Source: Methanothermobacter tenebrarum
GTDB taxonomy: Archaea; Methanobacteriota; Methanobacteria; Methanobacteriales; DSM-23052
DNA length: 64,000 nucleotides
Assembly: GCF_023167465.1 (NCBI RefSeq)
Contig: NZ_AP025698.1
Location: forward strand, 248,001-312,000
Direction: 5' to 3'
Part shown: in pieces, positions 7,646 through 16,518 of the stretch
Position numbering within the stretch: the first letter of the stretch is position 1
Layout of the letters: each line of letters opens with the position of its first letter
Position numbers and translations under genes: made by a program
The notes under the pieces: model-generated
Seen by the model: the letters and a program-made list of their open reading frames with translations, nothing else
Database searches by the model: none
What the model was told of the DNA's origin: nothing

Positions 7646-9163
7646 ATGGAAGACCTTATCAAAGAAGCCATCCACAACCCAAACGCGGCCTGGGAGCTTG
7701 CAAAAACAGACAAAGACCCCATAAGAGTAGTTGACACCATCTCGGAACTTTCAATGGAAGAGGCCATTAAACTAGGACACAATTTTAAACGATTCCCCAT
7801 CGGATGCGACTTAACCGAAATCCTGGTAGGTACCTGCGCCTCAGACCTTGAAGAAATAGACTTCCTAGGCAATTGCATACTAGCTGATATGATAGGAGCA
7901 TCTATACATGCCTGTGCATACGCATTCTCAGACATGGCAGAATCCTATGGCATGAAAGGCGTGGAACTAATGCGCAAAGTCCGAAAAATAACAGAAGTCC
8001 CAATCGACTTAGACCACTTCGGCGAAAATGGGCCCATGAGATTCCCAGAGGATATAACACATTGCATCGGCCAATGTTACATGGAAGGACCCCCATTCAA
8101 GGGTTGTCCCCGCAACAGGATACACTCCAGACTATTGGACAAAGAAAAGGAGACCCTCCCTGAAAGGGATGAATGGATTAAACTTTCAACATCAGTTGCC
8201 ATCAACTTAACCTCCGCACAGGGCGCGGAATCCCACGCAGCCCCAATAAAGGAAGCTAAAAAAGTCGCGAAATTAGCAAGAGAACATAAAAGGGGCTTGG
8301 AGGCCATAATGTTCATCGGAGACGGATATGACGACCTTATCACAGCCTTTGAAACCGCACTTGAAATCGGCGTGGATGTTTTCGTACTTGAAGGAGGCCC
8401 ATTCAACCTCGCTAAGGATCGTCTCGGGGCATTCGCGAGGGCGGTTGCCATGGCAAGGATCCTTGCACCTGGTAAGATCGTGGCAACCAACGGAGCCTAC
8501 GAAGACGAATGCAGAGCAGGTCTCAGAGCAGGGTTAAACGCTATAATAACCGGATTCCCACGGAATCATCACGGTTACATGTGCGGTTATTCACCGGGCA
8601 CGGCCCGAAGAGGAAACTTCGGACTCCCGAGGATAATCAAAATAATAAAAGATGAAGTCCCAGGGGGGCTTACAAGAGCCCCCATCCAAAAGAGCGAATT
8701 AGAGGCTCTCGCATTGGCTGTTAAAGTCGCTGGTGAGGACAATGTTTACCCTGAGAGTATAGGTTATACTCCTGTAGGTGACGCCCACTGGGCGTGCCTA
8801 CCACACACACCATTATATAGGAGGGTTAAAATCCAGAAAACCGTGAATGATATTAAAAGAATGGCCTCAGAGGGCCTGCTAGGGGATAAGATCGCGATTT
8901 TGGGTGCAAGGTTCCTGTCATGGGTTATAAGCAAAGAACTAGTAGATTATGCTGATGAGATTATAATAAGCGACACTGACAATTGGGTGGAAAATGTGAC
9001 AGTCGATAATCTAAGATCCCAACTAAAGGTTGACATACATGGTGCAAATGGTGATGATAAAAAAGCATACGAGTATGCGGATACTACAATAATATCATCA
9101 ACAATACCCTCAATTGTCAATAGGCTCTCCAGAGACTTCAAGGATGCTATAAGTTTCATTTAG
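7646..9163 (+). CDS. hcgG: HcgG (HmdC), FeGP cofactor biosynthesis protein
   Basis: A 505-residue protein of the HmdC/HcgG family, found only with Hmd. Its exact reaction is the least certain of the Hcg set; later work links it to late assembly of the iron centre, including CO/acyl ligand formation. Cysteines with possible metal roles occur in CIGQCYMEGPPFKGCP and in HHGYMCGYSPG. The C-terminal part (DKIAILGARFLSWVISKEL onward) looks like a Rossmann segment. The ATG follows GAGAGTGATGT. It is transcribed away from hmd and is the only hcg gene on the plus strand. Confidence 0.9.
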   Translation: MEDLIKEAIHNPNAAWELAKTDKDPIRVVDTISELSMEEAIKLGHNFKRFPIGCDLTEILVGTCASDLEEIDFLGNCILADMIGASIHACAYAFSDMAESYGMKGVELMRKVRKITEVPIDLDHFGENGPMRFPEDITHCIGQCYMEGPPFKGCPRNRIHSRLLDKEKETLPERDEWIKLSTSVAINLTSAQGAESHAAPIKEAKKVAKLAREHKRGLEAIMFIGDGYDDLITAFETALEIGVDVFVLEGGPFNLAKDRLGAFARAVAMARILAPGKIVATNGAYEDECRAGLRAGLNAIITGFPRNHHGYMCGYSPGTARRGNFGLPRIIKIIKDEVPGGLTRAPIQKSELEALALAVKVAGEDNVYPESIGYTPVGDAHWACLPHTPLYRRVKIQKTVNDIKRMASEGLLGDKIAILGARFLSWVISKELVDYADEIIISDTDNWVENVTVDNLRSQLKVDIHGANGDDKKAYEYADTTIISSTIPSIVNRLSRDFKDAISFI

Positions 9164-9231
9164 CGTGTATTAAAAATATGGGGATTATTAATCCAGTATA
9201 TAAAGTTTTCGAAATTGATTCATAAGTAATC

Positions 9232-9239
9232 TTTATACC
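9232..9239 (+). promoter_or_regulatory. TATA box of the mvhDGAB operon
   Basis: TTTATACC lies 67-74 bases before the mvhD ATG. A second TATA-like stretch (TATATAAA, 9197-9204) is a little farther upstream, so two start sites are possible. Confidence 0.5.
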
Positions 9240-9264
9240 TATTCTTTTTCAACCAATATACCAA

Positions 9265-9277
9265 GTACAATTTGTAC
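9265..9277. promoter_or_regulatory. 13-bp palindrome between mvh promoter and mvhD
   Basis: GTACAA-T-TTGTAC is a perfect inverted repeat with six-base arms around one base. It starts about 25 bases after the TATA box, so it would cover the transcription start or the first bases of the leader, a usual place for a repressor site in archaea. Confidence 0.45.
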
Positions 9278-9305
9278 AATAAAATAAGAGCAAGGAGGAG
9301 ACTCT

Positions 9306-9734
9306 ATGGCTGAGGAGGATATAAAGATCGTTATGTTCTGTTGCAACTGGTGTTCCTATGGTGGGGCTGACACAGCAGGAACCGCAAGAATGCAATATCC
9401 ACCAAACGTCCGCGTAATCAGAGTTATGTGCTCTGGGAGAGTTGAACCACAATTCATACTCAAAGCATTCAGAGAAGGCGCTGACGGTGTCGTAGTAGCC
9501 GGCTGCCACTTCGGAGACTGCCACTATGACGCAGGAAACTACAAGATGGCCAGGAGAATGGAACTAGTCTACAGACTCGTAGAAGAACTTGGAATAGGCA
9601 AAGAAAGACTATACCATGATTACATATCGGCTTCAGAAGGTGAAAAATTCGCCGAAACGGTAAAGATGATGGTTGACAGGATAAAAGCCCTTGGACCATC
9701 ACCCGTGAAAGAACAGCTAGCAGCTGAAGCCTAA
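9306..9734 (+). CDS. mvhD: MvhD, electron-transfer subunit of F420-non-reducing hydrogenase
   Basis: A 142-residue iron-sulfur protein that links the MvhGA hydrogenase to heterodisulfide reductase HdrABC in the flavin-based electron-bifurcating complex. The N-terminus MFCCNWCSYGGADTAG and the later VVVAGCHFGDCHYDAGN carry the conserved cysteines that bind its [2Fe-2S] cluster. Length is standard. A strong AAGGAGGA ribosome site precedes the ATG. First gene of mvhDGAB. Confidence 0.96.
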   Translation: MAEEDIKIVMFCCNWCSYGGADTAGTARMQYPPNVRVIRVMCSGRVEPQFILKAFREGADGVVVAGCHFGDCHYDAGNYKMARRMELVYRLVEELGIGKERLYHDYISASEGEKFAETVKMMVDRIKALGPSPVKEQLAAEA

Positions 9735-9756
9735 ACCATGGAGGAGGGAGAATATA

Positions 9757-10686
9757 ATGGCTGAAAAGGCGCAGATAGGGACGATGTGGCTTGGAGGATG
9801 CTCCGGATGCCACTTGTCAATAGTAGACTTCCACGAGAAAATATTAGATTTATTAGAATTGGCAGAAATTAAATTCAGCCCAGTCCTAATGGACATTAAA
9901 TATGATGAAATCCCAGAAAAACTCGACGTCGTCATAATAGAAGGCGGGGTAGTGAACGACGAAAACAGAGAATTCGCTGAAATACTAAGAGAAAGAGCCG
10001 ACTTCGTCATATCATATGGTACATGCGCAGCCTACGGGGGAATACCAGGCCTCAGAAACCTCTGGCCAAAAGAAGAAGTCATAGAAGAAGCATACATAAA
10101 CTCAATAACTACACCAAACCCAGACAAGGTAATACCATCAGAGGACGTGCCACACCTCGAAGACAGGGTAAGACCACTCTCAGATGTAATAGACGTAGAC
10201 CTCGTCGTGCCAGGATGCCCACCAAAATCAGATGTCGTAGCAGAGGCCGTCATAGCACTACTCAAAGGAGAAGAAGTTGAACTACCAAACACAAACTTAT
10301 GTGAGGTATGCCCAAGGGAAAAACCACCAGAAGGCCTTGCAATGGACTTCATAAAGAGGCAATTCGAGGTTGGGAAACCGGAAGAAGACCTCTGCCTCAT
10401 ACCACAAGGCATAGTATGCATGGGCCCAGCAACAATATCAGTCTGTGGTGCACAATGTCCAAGCAACGGAGTACACTGCAGAGGATGCTACGGGCCAACA
10501 ACACGTGTAATAGACCAGGGAGCTAAAATGATAAGTGCAATAGCATCAGACTTCGGAGTTGAAAGAGATAAAAAGGTAGACCCTGAGGAGGTCGCACAAC
10601 AATTAGATGATATCGTCGGAACATTCTACACCTACACGCTCCCAGCCGCCCTTATACCAATGAAAATCCAAAAGGAGGGGAAATAA
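9757..10686 (+). CDS. mvhG: MvhG, small subunit of F420-non-reducing hydrogenase
   Basis: A 309-residue [NiFe]-hydrogenase small subunit that carries the Fe-S clusters passing electrons from the Ni-Fe centre. The proximal-cluster motif GGCSGCHLS begins at Cys15-Cys18; further cysteine groups are at VVPGCPP, LCEVCPREKPP, CMGPATISVCGAQCP and CRGCYGP. There is no twin-arginine signal peptide, so it is cytoplasmic. GGAGGG lies before the ATG. Its stop is immediately followed by the mvhA ATG. Confidence 0.97.
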   Translation: MAEKAQIGTMWLGGCSGCHLSIVDFHEKILDLLELAEIKFSPVLMDIKYDEIPEKLDVVIIEGGVVNDENREFAEILRERADFVISYGTCAAYGGIPGLRNLWPKEEVIEEAYINSITTPNPDKVIPSEDVPHLEDRVRPLSDVIDVDLVVPGCPPKSDVVAEAVIALLKGEEVELPNTNLCEVCPREKPPEGLAMDFIKRQFEVGKPEEDLCLIPQGIVCMGPATISVCGAQCPSNGVHCRGCYGPTTRVIDQGAKMISAIASDFGVERDKKVDPEEVAQQLDDIVGTFYTYTLPAALIPMKIQKEGK

Positions 10687-12105
10687 ATGGTTAAGGTTAC
10701 AATGGAACCTGTAACACGTATTGAAGGTCACGCAAAGATTACAGTGCACCTTGACGAGGCAGGTAATGTTGAAGATACAAGATTACATGTTATGGAATTC
10801 CGCGGATTCGAAAAATTCCTACAAGGAAGACCCATAGAAGAAGCACCACGTATAGTCCCCAGGATCTGTGGTATATGTGACGTGCAACACCACCTAGCCA
10901 GTGCAAAGGCAGTAGACGCATGCTTCGGATTCGAACCAGAGGACATACCAGAGGCAGCATACAAGATGAGGGAGATAATGAACTGGGGCTCATACATACA
11001 CTCACATGCACTACACTTCTACTTCCTAGCAGCCCCAGACTTCATAGCAGGAAAAGACAGGGCAACAAGAAACGTTTTCCAGATAGTGAAGGATTCACCA
11101 GACATAGCACTCAAGGCAATAGAACTCCGTAAAAACGCCCTAGACCTTGTAACAGCTACTGGTGCAAGGCCAATACACCCAACAACATTCACACCAGGTG
11201 GTATAACAACAGAACTCGACGATGAAACACAAAAGGACCTGCTAGAGAAGGCTAAAAGGAACGTTGAACTGGCAGAGGAGACCCTAGAACTTGCAATACC
11301 AATATTTGAAGAGAATATCGACCTTGTAAACTCACTAGGCGTTATTGAAACATACCACACAGGCCTTGTGAAGGATGGTGTGTGGGATGTCTATGACGGT
11401 ATAGTAAGGATCAAAGACAAGGAAGGTAACCTCTTCAGAGAATTCAAACCAGCAGATTACGCTGATACAATGGCAGAGCACGTGAAACCATACTCATGGC
11501 TCAAATTCCCATACATAAAAGATCTAGGCTACCCAGAGGGTGTATATAGGGTTGCTCCACTTTCAAGATTAAACGTCGCAGATAAAATGCCAGACGCCGC
11601 GCCAAAAGCCCAAGAATACTTCAAAGAATTCAGGGACCAGTTCGGATATGCGCAACAGACACTATTATTCCACTGGGCAAGGCTCATAGAAGTACTAGCA
11701 TGTGCCGAATGTGCAGTTGAAGCCCTAGAAGGCGATCTATCAGGAGAAAAAATCCCAGGAGAACTTGAAAGACAGGAGGGTGATGGTGTAGGTATAGTGG
11801 AAGCACCAAGGGGAACATTAACACACCACTACACATGTGACGAGAACGGACTGATCACAAGGGCCAATATTATCGTCGCCACAATCCAGAACAACCCCGC
11901 CATGGAAATGGGCATACAGAAGGTTGCAGAAGACTATATAAAACCGGGCGTCGAGTTAGATGATAAAATCTTCAACCTAATGGAGATGGTCATCAGAGCA
12001 TATGACCCATGCTTATCATGTGCAACCCACACAATTGACAGTCAAATGAGGCTCGCCACCCTAGAAATCTATGACAGCGAAAATAACCTAGTGAAGAAAT
12101 TCTAA
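10687..12105 (+). CDS. mvhA: MvhA, large subunit of F420-non-reducing hydrogenase
   Basis: A 472-residue [NiFe]-hydrogenase catalytic subunit. Both Ni-binding CxxC pairs are present: RICGIC (Cys61, Cys64) and DPCLSC (Cys442, Cys445). All four are cysteine; there is no selenocysteine. The C-terminal pair is followed by ATH and a 24-residue tail that should be removed by a maturation protease after nickel insertion, as in other group 3 enzymes. It couples H2 oxidation to ferredoxin and heterodisulfide reduction through MvhD and Hdr. Confidence 0.97.
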   Translation: MVKVTMEPVTRIEGHAKITVHLDEAGNVEDTRLHVMEFRGFEKFLQGRPIEEAPRIVPRICGICDVQHHLASAKAVDACFGFEPEDIPEAAYKMREIMNWGSYIHSHALHFYFLAAPDFIAGKDRATRNVFQIVKDSPDIALKAIELRKNALDLVTATGARPIHPTTFTPGGITTELDDETQKDLLEKAKRNVELAEETLELAIPIFEENIDLVNSLGVIETYHTGLVKDGVWDVYDGIVRIKDKEGNLFREFKPADYADTMAEHVKPYSWLKFPYIKDLGYPEGVYRVAPLSRLNVADKMPDAAPKAQEYFKEFRDQFGYAQQTLLFHWARLIEVLACAECAVEALEGDLSGEKIPGELERQEGDGVGIVEAPRGTLTHHYTCDENGLITRANIIVATIQNNPAMEMGIQKVAEDYIKPGVELDDKIFNLMEMVIRAYDPCLSCATHTIDSQMRLATLEIYDSENNLVKKF

Positions 12106-12127
12106 AACCCCCAACAAGGTGGTAGGG

Positions 12128-13369
12128 ATGATAATAGTAAATAAAGAGGACTGTATACGTTGCGGGGCGTGTGAAGGGGCATGTCCCAGTGAAGCCATTG
12201 AAGTCACACCAGAGGATGTAATCTACTGTGACCTTTGTGATGGCGAGCCTAAATGTGTTGAAGTCTGTCCAAACCAAGCATTGAGTGTTGGGGATATCAC
12301 AATCGAAGATGACGGAGAAGTTACACAGACTAGGATAATCTATAACCCTAATAAGTGCCAACAGTGCGGGGACTGCGTTGAGATCTGCCCCCCTCAGATA
12401 CTTAAACTAGAGGAAGGTAAGGTCCAGAAGGTCCCATTAAAGGGCTTCTGTGTCATGTGCCAGAAGTGTGTGGATATCTGCCCAGTCGGTGTTATCGGAA
12501 TCGAAGGCGTTAAAGAACCAGAGAAAGTTGAACTAGAGATAACTGAACCCATATTCATCACTGATTGTGTAGGTTGTGGAACTTGCGTCGATGAATGTCC
12601 AGTGGAGGCAATAACCCTCGAAGAGATAGGGGGTACAATTGAAATCGACGAAGACCTCTGCATCAAATGTGGTGTATGCTCCCAGACATGCCCATGGAAT
12701 GCGGTTTACATCTCCGCTAGAAAACCTGAAAAGAGAACCAGGGATATCAAAAAATTTGAAGTTGACGAGGAAACATGCATAGGCTGCAACACTTGCGTTG
12801 AAGCTTGCCCAGGCGACTTCATAGAAGCGAAATCCTCCAGTTTAACCGTTAAATTACCAGAGATTTGCACGGCTTGTGGATTATGCAGGGAATTATGTCC
12901 AGTGGATGCCATAACATTAGATGTTGAATTCGGACCAGCGAAACCCACAACAGAGGAAGGCGTAGTATGGGATGAGGAAAAATGCAGGTTAGACGGTGCC
13001 TGCGCCAAGAAGTGCCCCAATGAGGCTATAAGGGTCGTTACAGAGAATGGCTTCCAAATTCCCGGGAAGATAAAGGTGGACGAGGAACCATCATATAACA
13101 TGTGCACACGATGTGGTGCATGTACAGTGGTCTGCCCAAATGGAGCATTAACACTCTCTGAAATAGACAAGGAGATCAACGGTGAGATCGTTAAAAGGAA
13201 TAGGATACAGTACAATCCAATTAAATGTCAGCAATGTGGCACATGTATAGAGGCGTGCCCATATGACATGCTTAAACTCACAGAGGAAAAAGTGCCACTT
13301 AAGGGCTTTTGCATACTCTGTGATCAGTGTATAGATGTCTGTCCAAACAATGCACTATCCCTAAAATAA
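12128..13369 (+). CDS. mvhB: MvhB, polyferredoxin with twelve cluster motifs
   Basis: A 413-residue protein made of six tandem bacterial-type two-cluster ferredoxin domains; I count twelve [4Fe-4S] motifs ending in CP. It is the polyferredoxin found in mvh operons and probably carries electrons from the hydrogenase-Hdr complex. Two motifs deviate: the second has an insertion (CDLCDGEPKCVEVCP), and the ninth reads CRLDGACAKKCP, with Asp in place of the second cysteine, as in the Asp-ligated cluster of Pyrococcus ferredoxin. The ATG at 12128 is chosen because AAGGTGG lies just upstream; a GTG nine bases earlier overlaps that site. Confidence 0.94.
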   Translation: MIIVNKEDCIRCGACEGACPSEAIEVTPEDVIYCDLCDGEPKCVEVCPNQALSVGDITIEDDGEVTQTRIIYNPNKCQQCGDCVEICPPQILKLEEGKVQKVPLKGFCVMCQKCVDICPVGVIGIEGVKEPEKVELEITEPIFITDCVGCGTCVDECPVEAITLEEIGGTIEIDEDLCIKCGVCSQTCPWNAVYISARKPEKRTRDIKKFEVDEETCIGCNTCVEACPGDFIEAKSSSLTVKLPEICTACGLCRELCPVDAITLDVEFGPAKPTTEEGVVWDEEKCRLDGACAKKCPNEAIRVVTENGFQIPGKIKVDEEPSYNMCTRCGACTVVCPNGALTLSEIDKEINGEIVKRNRIQYNPIKCQQCGTCIEACPYDMLKLTEEKVPLKGFCILCDQCIDVCPNNALSLK

Positions 13370-13404
13370 TATCCCCCCCAATTCTCCTTTTTTTATGGGA
13401 ATCA

Positions 13405-14676
13405 TCACCTGTGATAGTTGCTTTTTATGTGGGTGCCCCTGTTTTTGAATACTTCACCTTCTTCCATTATCAGTTTCCCTCGGAGTATTGTCATCACTGG
13501 TTCTCCAATATATTCCATGCCATCGAATGGGGTGTAATGCGCTTTACTATAGAATTCATCGGCTTTTATTTTACCAGTTCTTTTAGGGTCTATGATGACG
13601 AAATCTGCGTCCATCCCAGTTTCTATCCGACCTTTATTTTTTAGTCCGAATATACTCGCCGGTTTCTCTGAGAGCATCTTTTGGATCCTGGCTAGTTTGA
13701 GTCGTTTTTTCGCGTTTAATGTGAGAAGTAGTTTTAGGGTCACTTCCAGGTTGGGGATCCCTGGTGGGGCTTCCCAGATGTTCGCCTTTTTTTCTTGTAG
13801 TGTGTGTGGCGCGTGATCAGTTGCTATTATATCGATCATTTTAAGGTCCTTGATGGTTATGGCCTCTTTCCCGGGTCTGAGTGGGGGGTTGGTCTTTGCG
13901 ATGGCTCCCCATTTTTTTAAATCTTCTGATGTGAGTAGTAGGTGGTGTGGTGTTATTTCACATGTTACAGGGGCCTTGATGGACTTTATAAGTTCTAGGG
14001 TTTTCTTTGAGCTTATATGGCATATGTGGATTGGATGATTATAGTGGTGGGAGAATGTTATTGCATTTGTTGTTGCAAGTTCTTCGGCTATAGTCGGTCT
14101 TGCGATGGAGTAGATTTCTGGTCTGCTTTCATCTTTTAATTGGTTTGTGCAGTATTCTATTATTTGGGGGTCTTCACAGTGGAATGTTATGGGGATATTG
14201 GATCCTTTTAGGGTCTGGAATATCCTGGATATTTTATGGTTTTCTATTTCTTCTGTGAATATTTTGAATGATGCGGGGTTTAGTTGTGTTATTTTTTTTA
14301 TTTCTTTTAATTTTTTTATGCCTGCGTGTAATCCGAAGTCTATTATACTCTTTTTTGACGCTATCTTAATCTTTTTTTTAAATTCTCTTGCTGTGTTTGT
14401 TTCCGGTTTTGTGTTTGGCATGTCAAGTATTGTTGTGAAGCCTCCGTGGGCGGCTGCCATGGAACCTGTCCTGAAATCCTCTTTGTACTCGTAGCCTGGT
14501 TCGCGAAAATGTACGTGCGCGTCTATGAGCCCTGGTAATATTATATTACCCTTTATTTTTATTGTCTTATCAGCTTTTAGGGGTGATTTGCTTATCCTGG
14601 CTATTTCACCATCCTCGATGCCAATATTAACTATATCATGGTTTATCCTGCAATTTTCAAGTGCTAAGTCTAACAT
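13405..14676 (-). CDS. pyrC: Dihydroorotase
   Basis: A 423-residue class I dihydroorotase, the third step of pyrimidine synthesis. The metal-binding motif DAHVHFREPG is near residue 50, with downstream ligands in FHCEDPQ, HICHISS and the catalytic Asp in DIIATDHAPH. The lysine for the carbamate bridge is probably in SFKIFTE. An ORF extends one codon upstream to a TTG, but the ATG is preferred. Convergent with mvhB, with 35 bases between them containing a T-run that may serve as terminator. Confidence 0.93.
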   Translation of the reverse strand: MLDLALENCRINHDIVNIGIEDGEIARISKSPLKADKTIKIKGNIILPGLIDAHVHFREPGYEYKEDFRTGSMAAAHGGFTTILDMPNTKPETNTAREFKKKIKIASKKSIIDFGLHAGIKKLKEIKKITQLNPASFKIFTEEIENHKISRIFQTLKGSNIPITFHCEDPQIIEYCTNQLKDESRPEIYSIARPTIAEELATTNAITFSHHYNHPIHICHISSKKTLELIKSIKAPVTCEITPHHLLLTSEDLKKWGAIAKTNPPLRPGKEAITIKDLKMIDIIATDHAPHTLQEKKANIWEAPPGIPNLEVTLKLLLTLNAKKRLKLARIQKMLSEKPASIFGLKNKGRIETGMDADFVIIDPKRTGKIKADEFYSKAHYTPFDGMEYIGEPVMTILRGKLIMEEGEVFKNRGTHIKSNYHR

Positions 14677-14716
14677 CAATAAAGGATATCCTCTAGGAGT
14701 TCTTATATTTTATCTT

Positions 14717-15817
14717 ATGAAGGTTGACTATTCATTCATAGAAAAGATTATCAGGGAAGATTCTCAGCTTATAGTAGCTGATGCTGAACAGACTCCATTG
14801 TATGGGGGTTCATTATCTGATAGGCCTATTATAGCTGATTTCACAGAATATTCTCCGTTACATAGGGGCCATAGGCATTGTATGTTCCAGTCGAAAAAGA
14901 GGATACCTGATGGTCTGTTCGTGGCGGTTATCCCAGGGCCCTTGGAGCGGAGTGGAAGGGGTTTGCCTTATATAATGACGAGAAGAGCCCGTGCAAAGGC
15001 TGCTATAATGGTGGGGGCTGATGTTGCAGTGGAGGGACCCCCAATGGGTGTTATGGGTTCTGGACAATATTCTCTTTGTCTTGCGAAGATGTTCAAGGCT
15101 CTTGATGCTGATTATATCCCGAGGGGTTATAAGCCGATGGTGGGTTTCCAGGAGATCCTGGATAGGATAAACAGGGGGCATAGGGTGGTTCCACGCCCTT
15201 ATAGGATAGTTGACCTTGAAACTGGCGAGACAATATTGGAGGGTAAACTTGAAGAGGATAACTATGTCATCTTATCACTCTCAAGGGCCCTTGGGAAGAT
15301 AGGATTCGATTTTAAGGGCAAGTTCATCTTCGTAGAACGCCTAGAGGGTATAAGCGGAACCCGGATCAGGGAGGCCGCGTCGAAGGGTCGGCTCGAGGAT
15401 GTGGTGGACATGTTACCCCCTGAAACCCTCAGGGTTCTCAAGGATGAGATCAGCCAAGGCAGAGCACCATTACATGAAACCCGCCTCGAGGATAGGATAA
15501 TAGAAAATGCAAACCGTCTAGGACGTGATGAACTCCTAGACCTTAATCTTTTGGATGAAAAAACAGTCAATGCTATCATAGAAAATAGACCATTCAATAG
15601 TATAGGGGAGATCCTAGCCTGTATCCCGAGGGGTTTTAGTAGACATTATAAAAATCGTATATTATCTGTGCTAGAGGCAAAAGTTCATAAGGGGCTGATC
15701 TCTAAATATATAGAAAATTATCCCTCCACCATCAGGATATTAGATTATAAGGATGAAGAGGTTTTAAAGGAGTTTAAAGATAGAATACCACATAGGAGGC
15801 TAGAGATATGGCAGTGA
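14717..15817 (+). CDS. Predicted nucleotidyltransferase (cytidylyltransferase-like fold)
   Basis: A 366-residue protein. The N-terminal part has the features of the HIGH-type nucleotidyltransferase superfamily: FTEYSPLHRGHRHCM near residue 45-60 and ISGTRIREAASKG, like the second ATP motif (S/T-x-x-x-I/R), near residue 215. The C-terminal third has the feel of a helical RNA- or DNA-binding tail with GRDELLDLNLLD and EILACIPRGFSRHYKNRI. It resembles archaeal relatives of the tRNA cytidine acetyl-ligase TmcAL, but the substrate cannot be inferred. The ATG at 14717 is chosen; the frame upstream lies antisense to pyrC. FKBP follows with a ten-base overlap. Confidence 0.7.
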   Translation: MKVDYSFIEKIIREDSQLIVADAEQTPLYGGSLSDRPIIADFTEYSPLHRGHRHCMFQSKKRIPDGLFVAVIPGPLERSGRGLPYIMTRRARAKAAIMVGADVAVEGPPMGVMGSGQYSLCLAKMFKALDADYIPRGYKPMVGFQEILDRINRGHRVVPRPYRIVDLETGETILEGKLEEDNYVILSLSRALGKIGFDFKGKFIFVERLEGISGTRIREAASKGRLEDVVDMLPPETLRVLKDEISQGRAPLHETRLEDRIIENANRLGRDELLDLNLLDEKTVNAIIENRPFNSIGEILACIPRGFSRHYKNRILSVLEAKVHKGLISKYIENYPSTIRILDYKDEEVLKEFKDRIPHRRLEIWQ

Positions 15818-16518
15818 AAAAGGGAGATTTTATAAGATTAGAATTCACAGGACGAGTCAAGGAGACCGGTGAGGTCTTCGACACCACTATAGAAGATGTT
15901 GCCAAGGAGACCGGTCTTAAGATCAAAAAGGTCTTCGGGCCGGTTCCCGTGATTGTTGGGGGAGGCCATCTTATCAAGGGATTGGATGAGGCAATTCTTG
16001 GCATGGATGAAGGAGAGGAAAAGCATGTTGAACTTCAACCCGAGGAAGCTTTTGGTAAAAGGGATCCTAACCTCGTAAGGCTTATACCGATGATTGAATT
16101 TAAAAGGCAGGGTATTAAGCCGAGGGTTGGGATGAGCATAACCTTGGAGGGTCATGAGGGCAGGATCCAGAGTATAGATGGTGGTCGTGTCCGTGTAGAT
16201 TTTAACCATGAGCTCGCAGGTAAAACACTTGAATATGATGTTAAGGTTAAGGAGATAATCAGGGATGACGCGGAGAAGGTTAAGAGCATGATACAATTAT
16301 ATTATCCATTGGATAAGATCAACCTTGATAAGATCCAGGTTGAAATCGATGATGGTACAGTTAAAATTTACATGGATGAGCTGAGCCGTTTCGATAACAG
16401 ACCATACATGGATGTGACCCTTTCAAGGTTCAGGATTGCCAGGGACATCTGGGAGAACATGGACGTTGAAAAGGTAGAATTTGTTGACGTGTTCACAAAA
16501 AAGGAAAAAGAGGATTAG
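15808..16518 (+). CDS. FKBP-type peptidyl-prolyl cis-trans isomerase, long archaeal type
   Basis: A 236-residue member of the long archaeal FKBP group. It starts KKGDFIRLEFTGRVKETGEVFDTT, has the FKBP active-site strand and an IF-type insertion (LGMDEGEEKHVELQPEEAFGKRDPNLV), and continues with VDFNHELAGKTLEYDVKVKEI, the conserved end of the catalytic domain. A C-terminal extension of about 80 residues is typical of the methanogen proteins. These act as cytosolic folding helpers with both isomerase and chaperone activity. It overlaps the upstream gene by ten bases. Confidence 0.92.
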   Translation: MAVKKGDFIRLEFTGRVKETGEVFDTTIEDVAKETGLKIKKVFGPVPVIVGGGHLIKGLDEAILGMDEGEEKHVELQPEEAFGKRDPNLVRLIPMIEFKRQGIKPRVGMSITLEGHEGRIQSIDGGRVRVDFNHELAGKTLEYDVKVKEIIRDDAEKVKSMIQLYYPLDKINLDKIQVEIDDGTVKIYMDELSRFDNRPYMDVTLSRFRIARDIWENMDVEKVEFVDVFTKKEKED

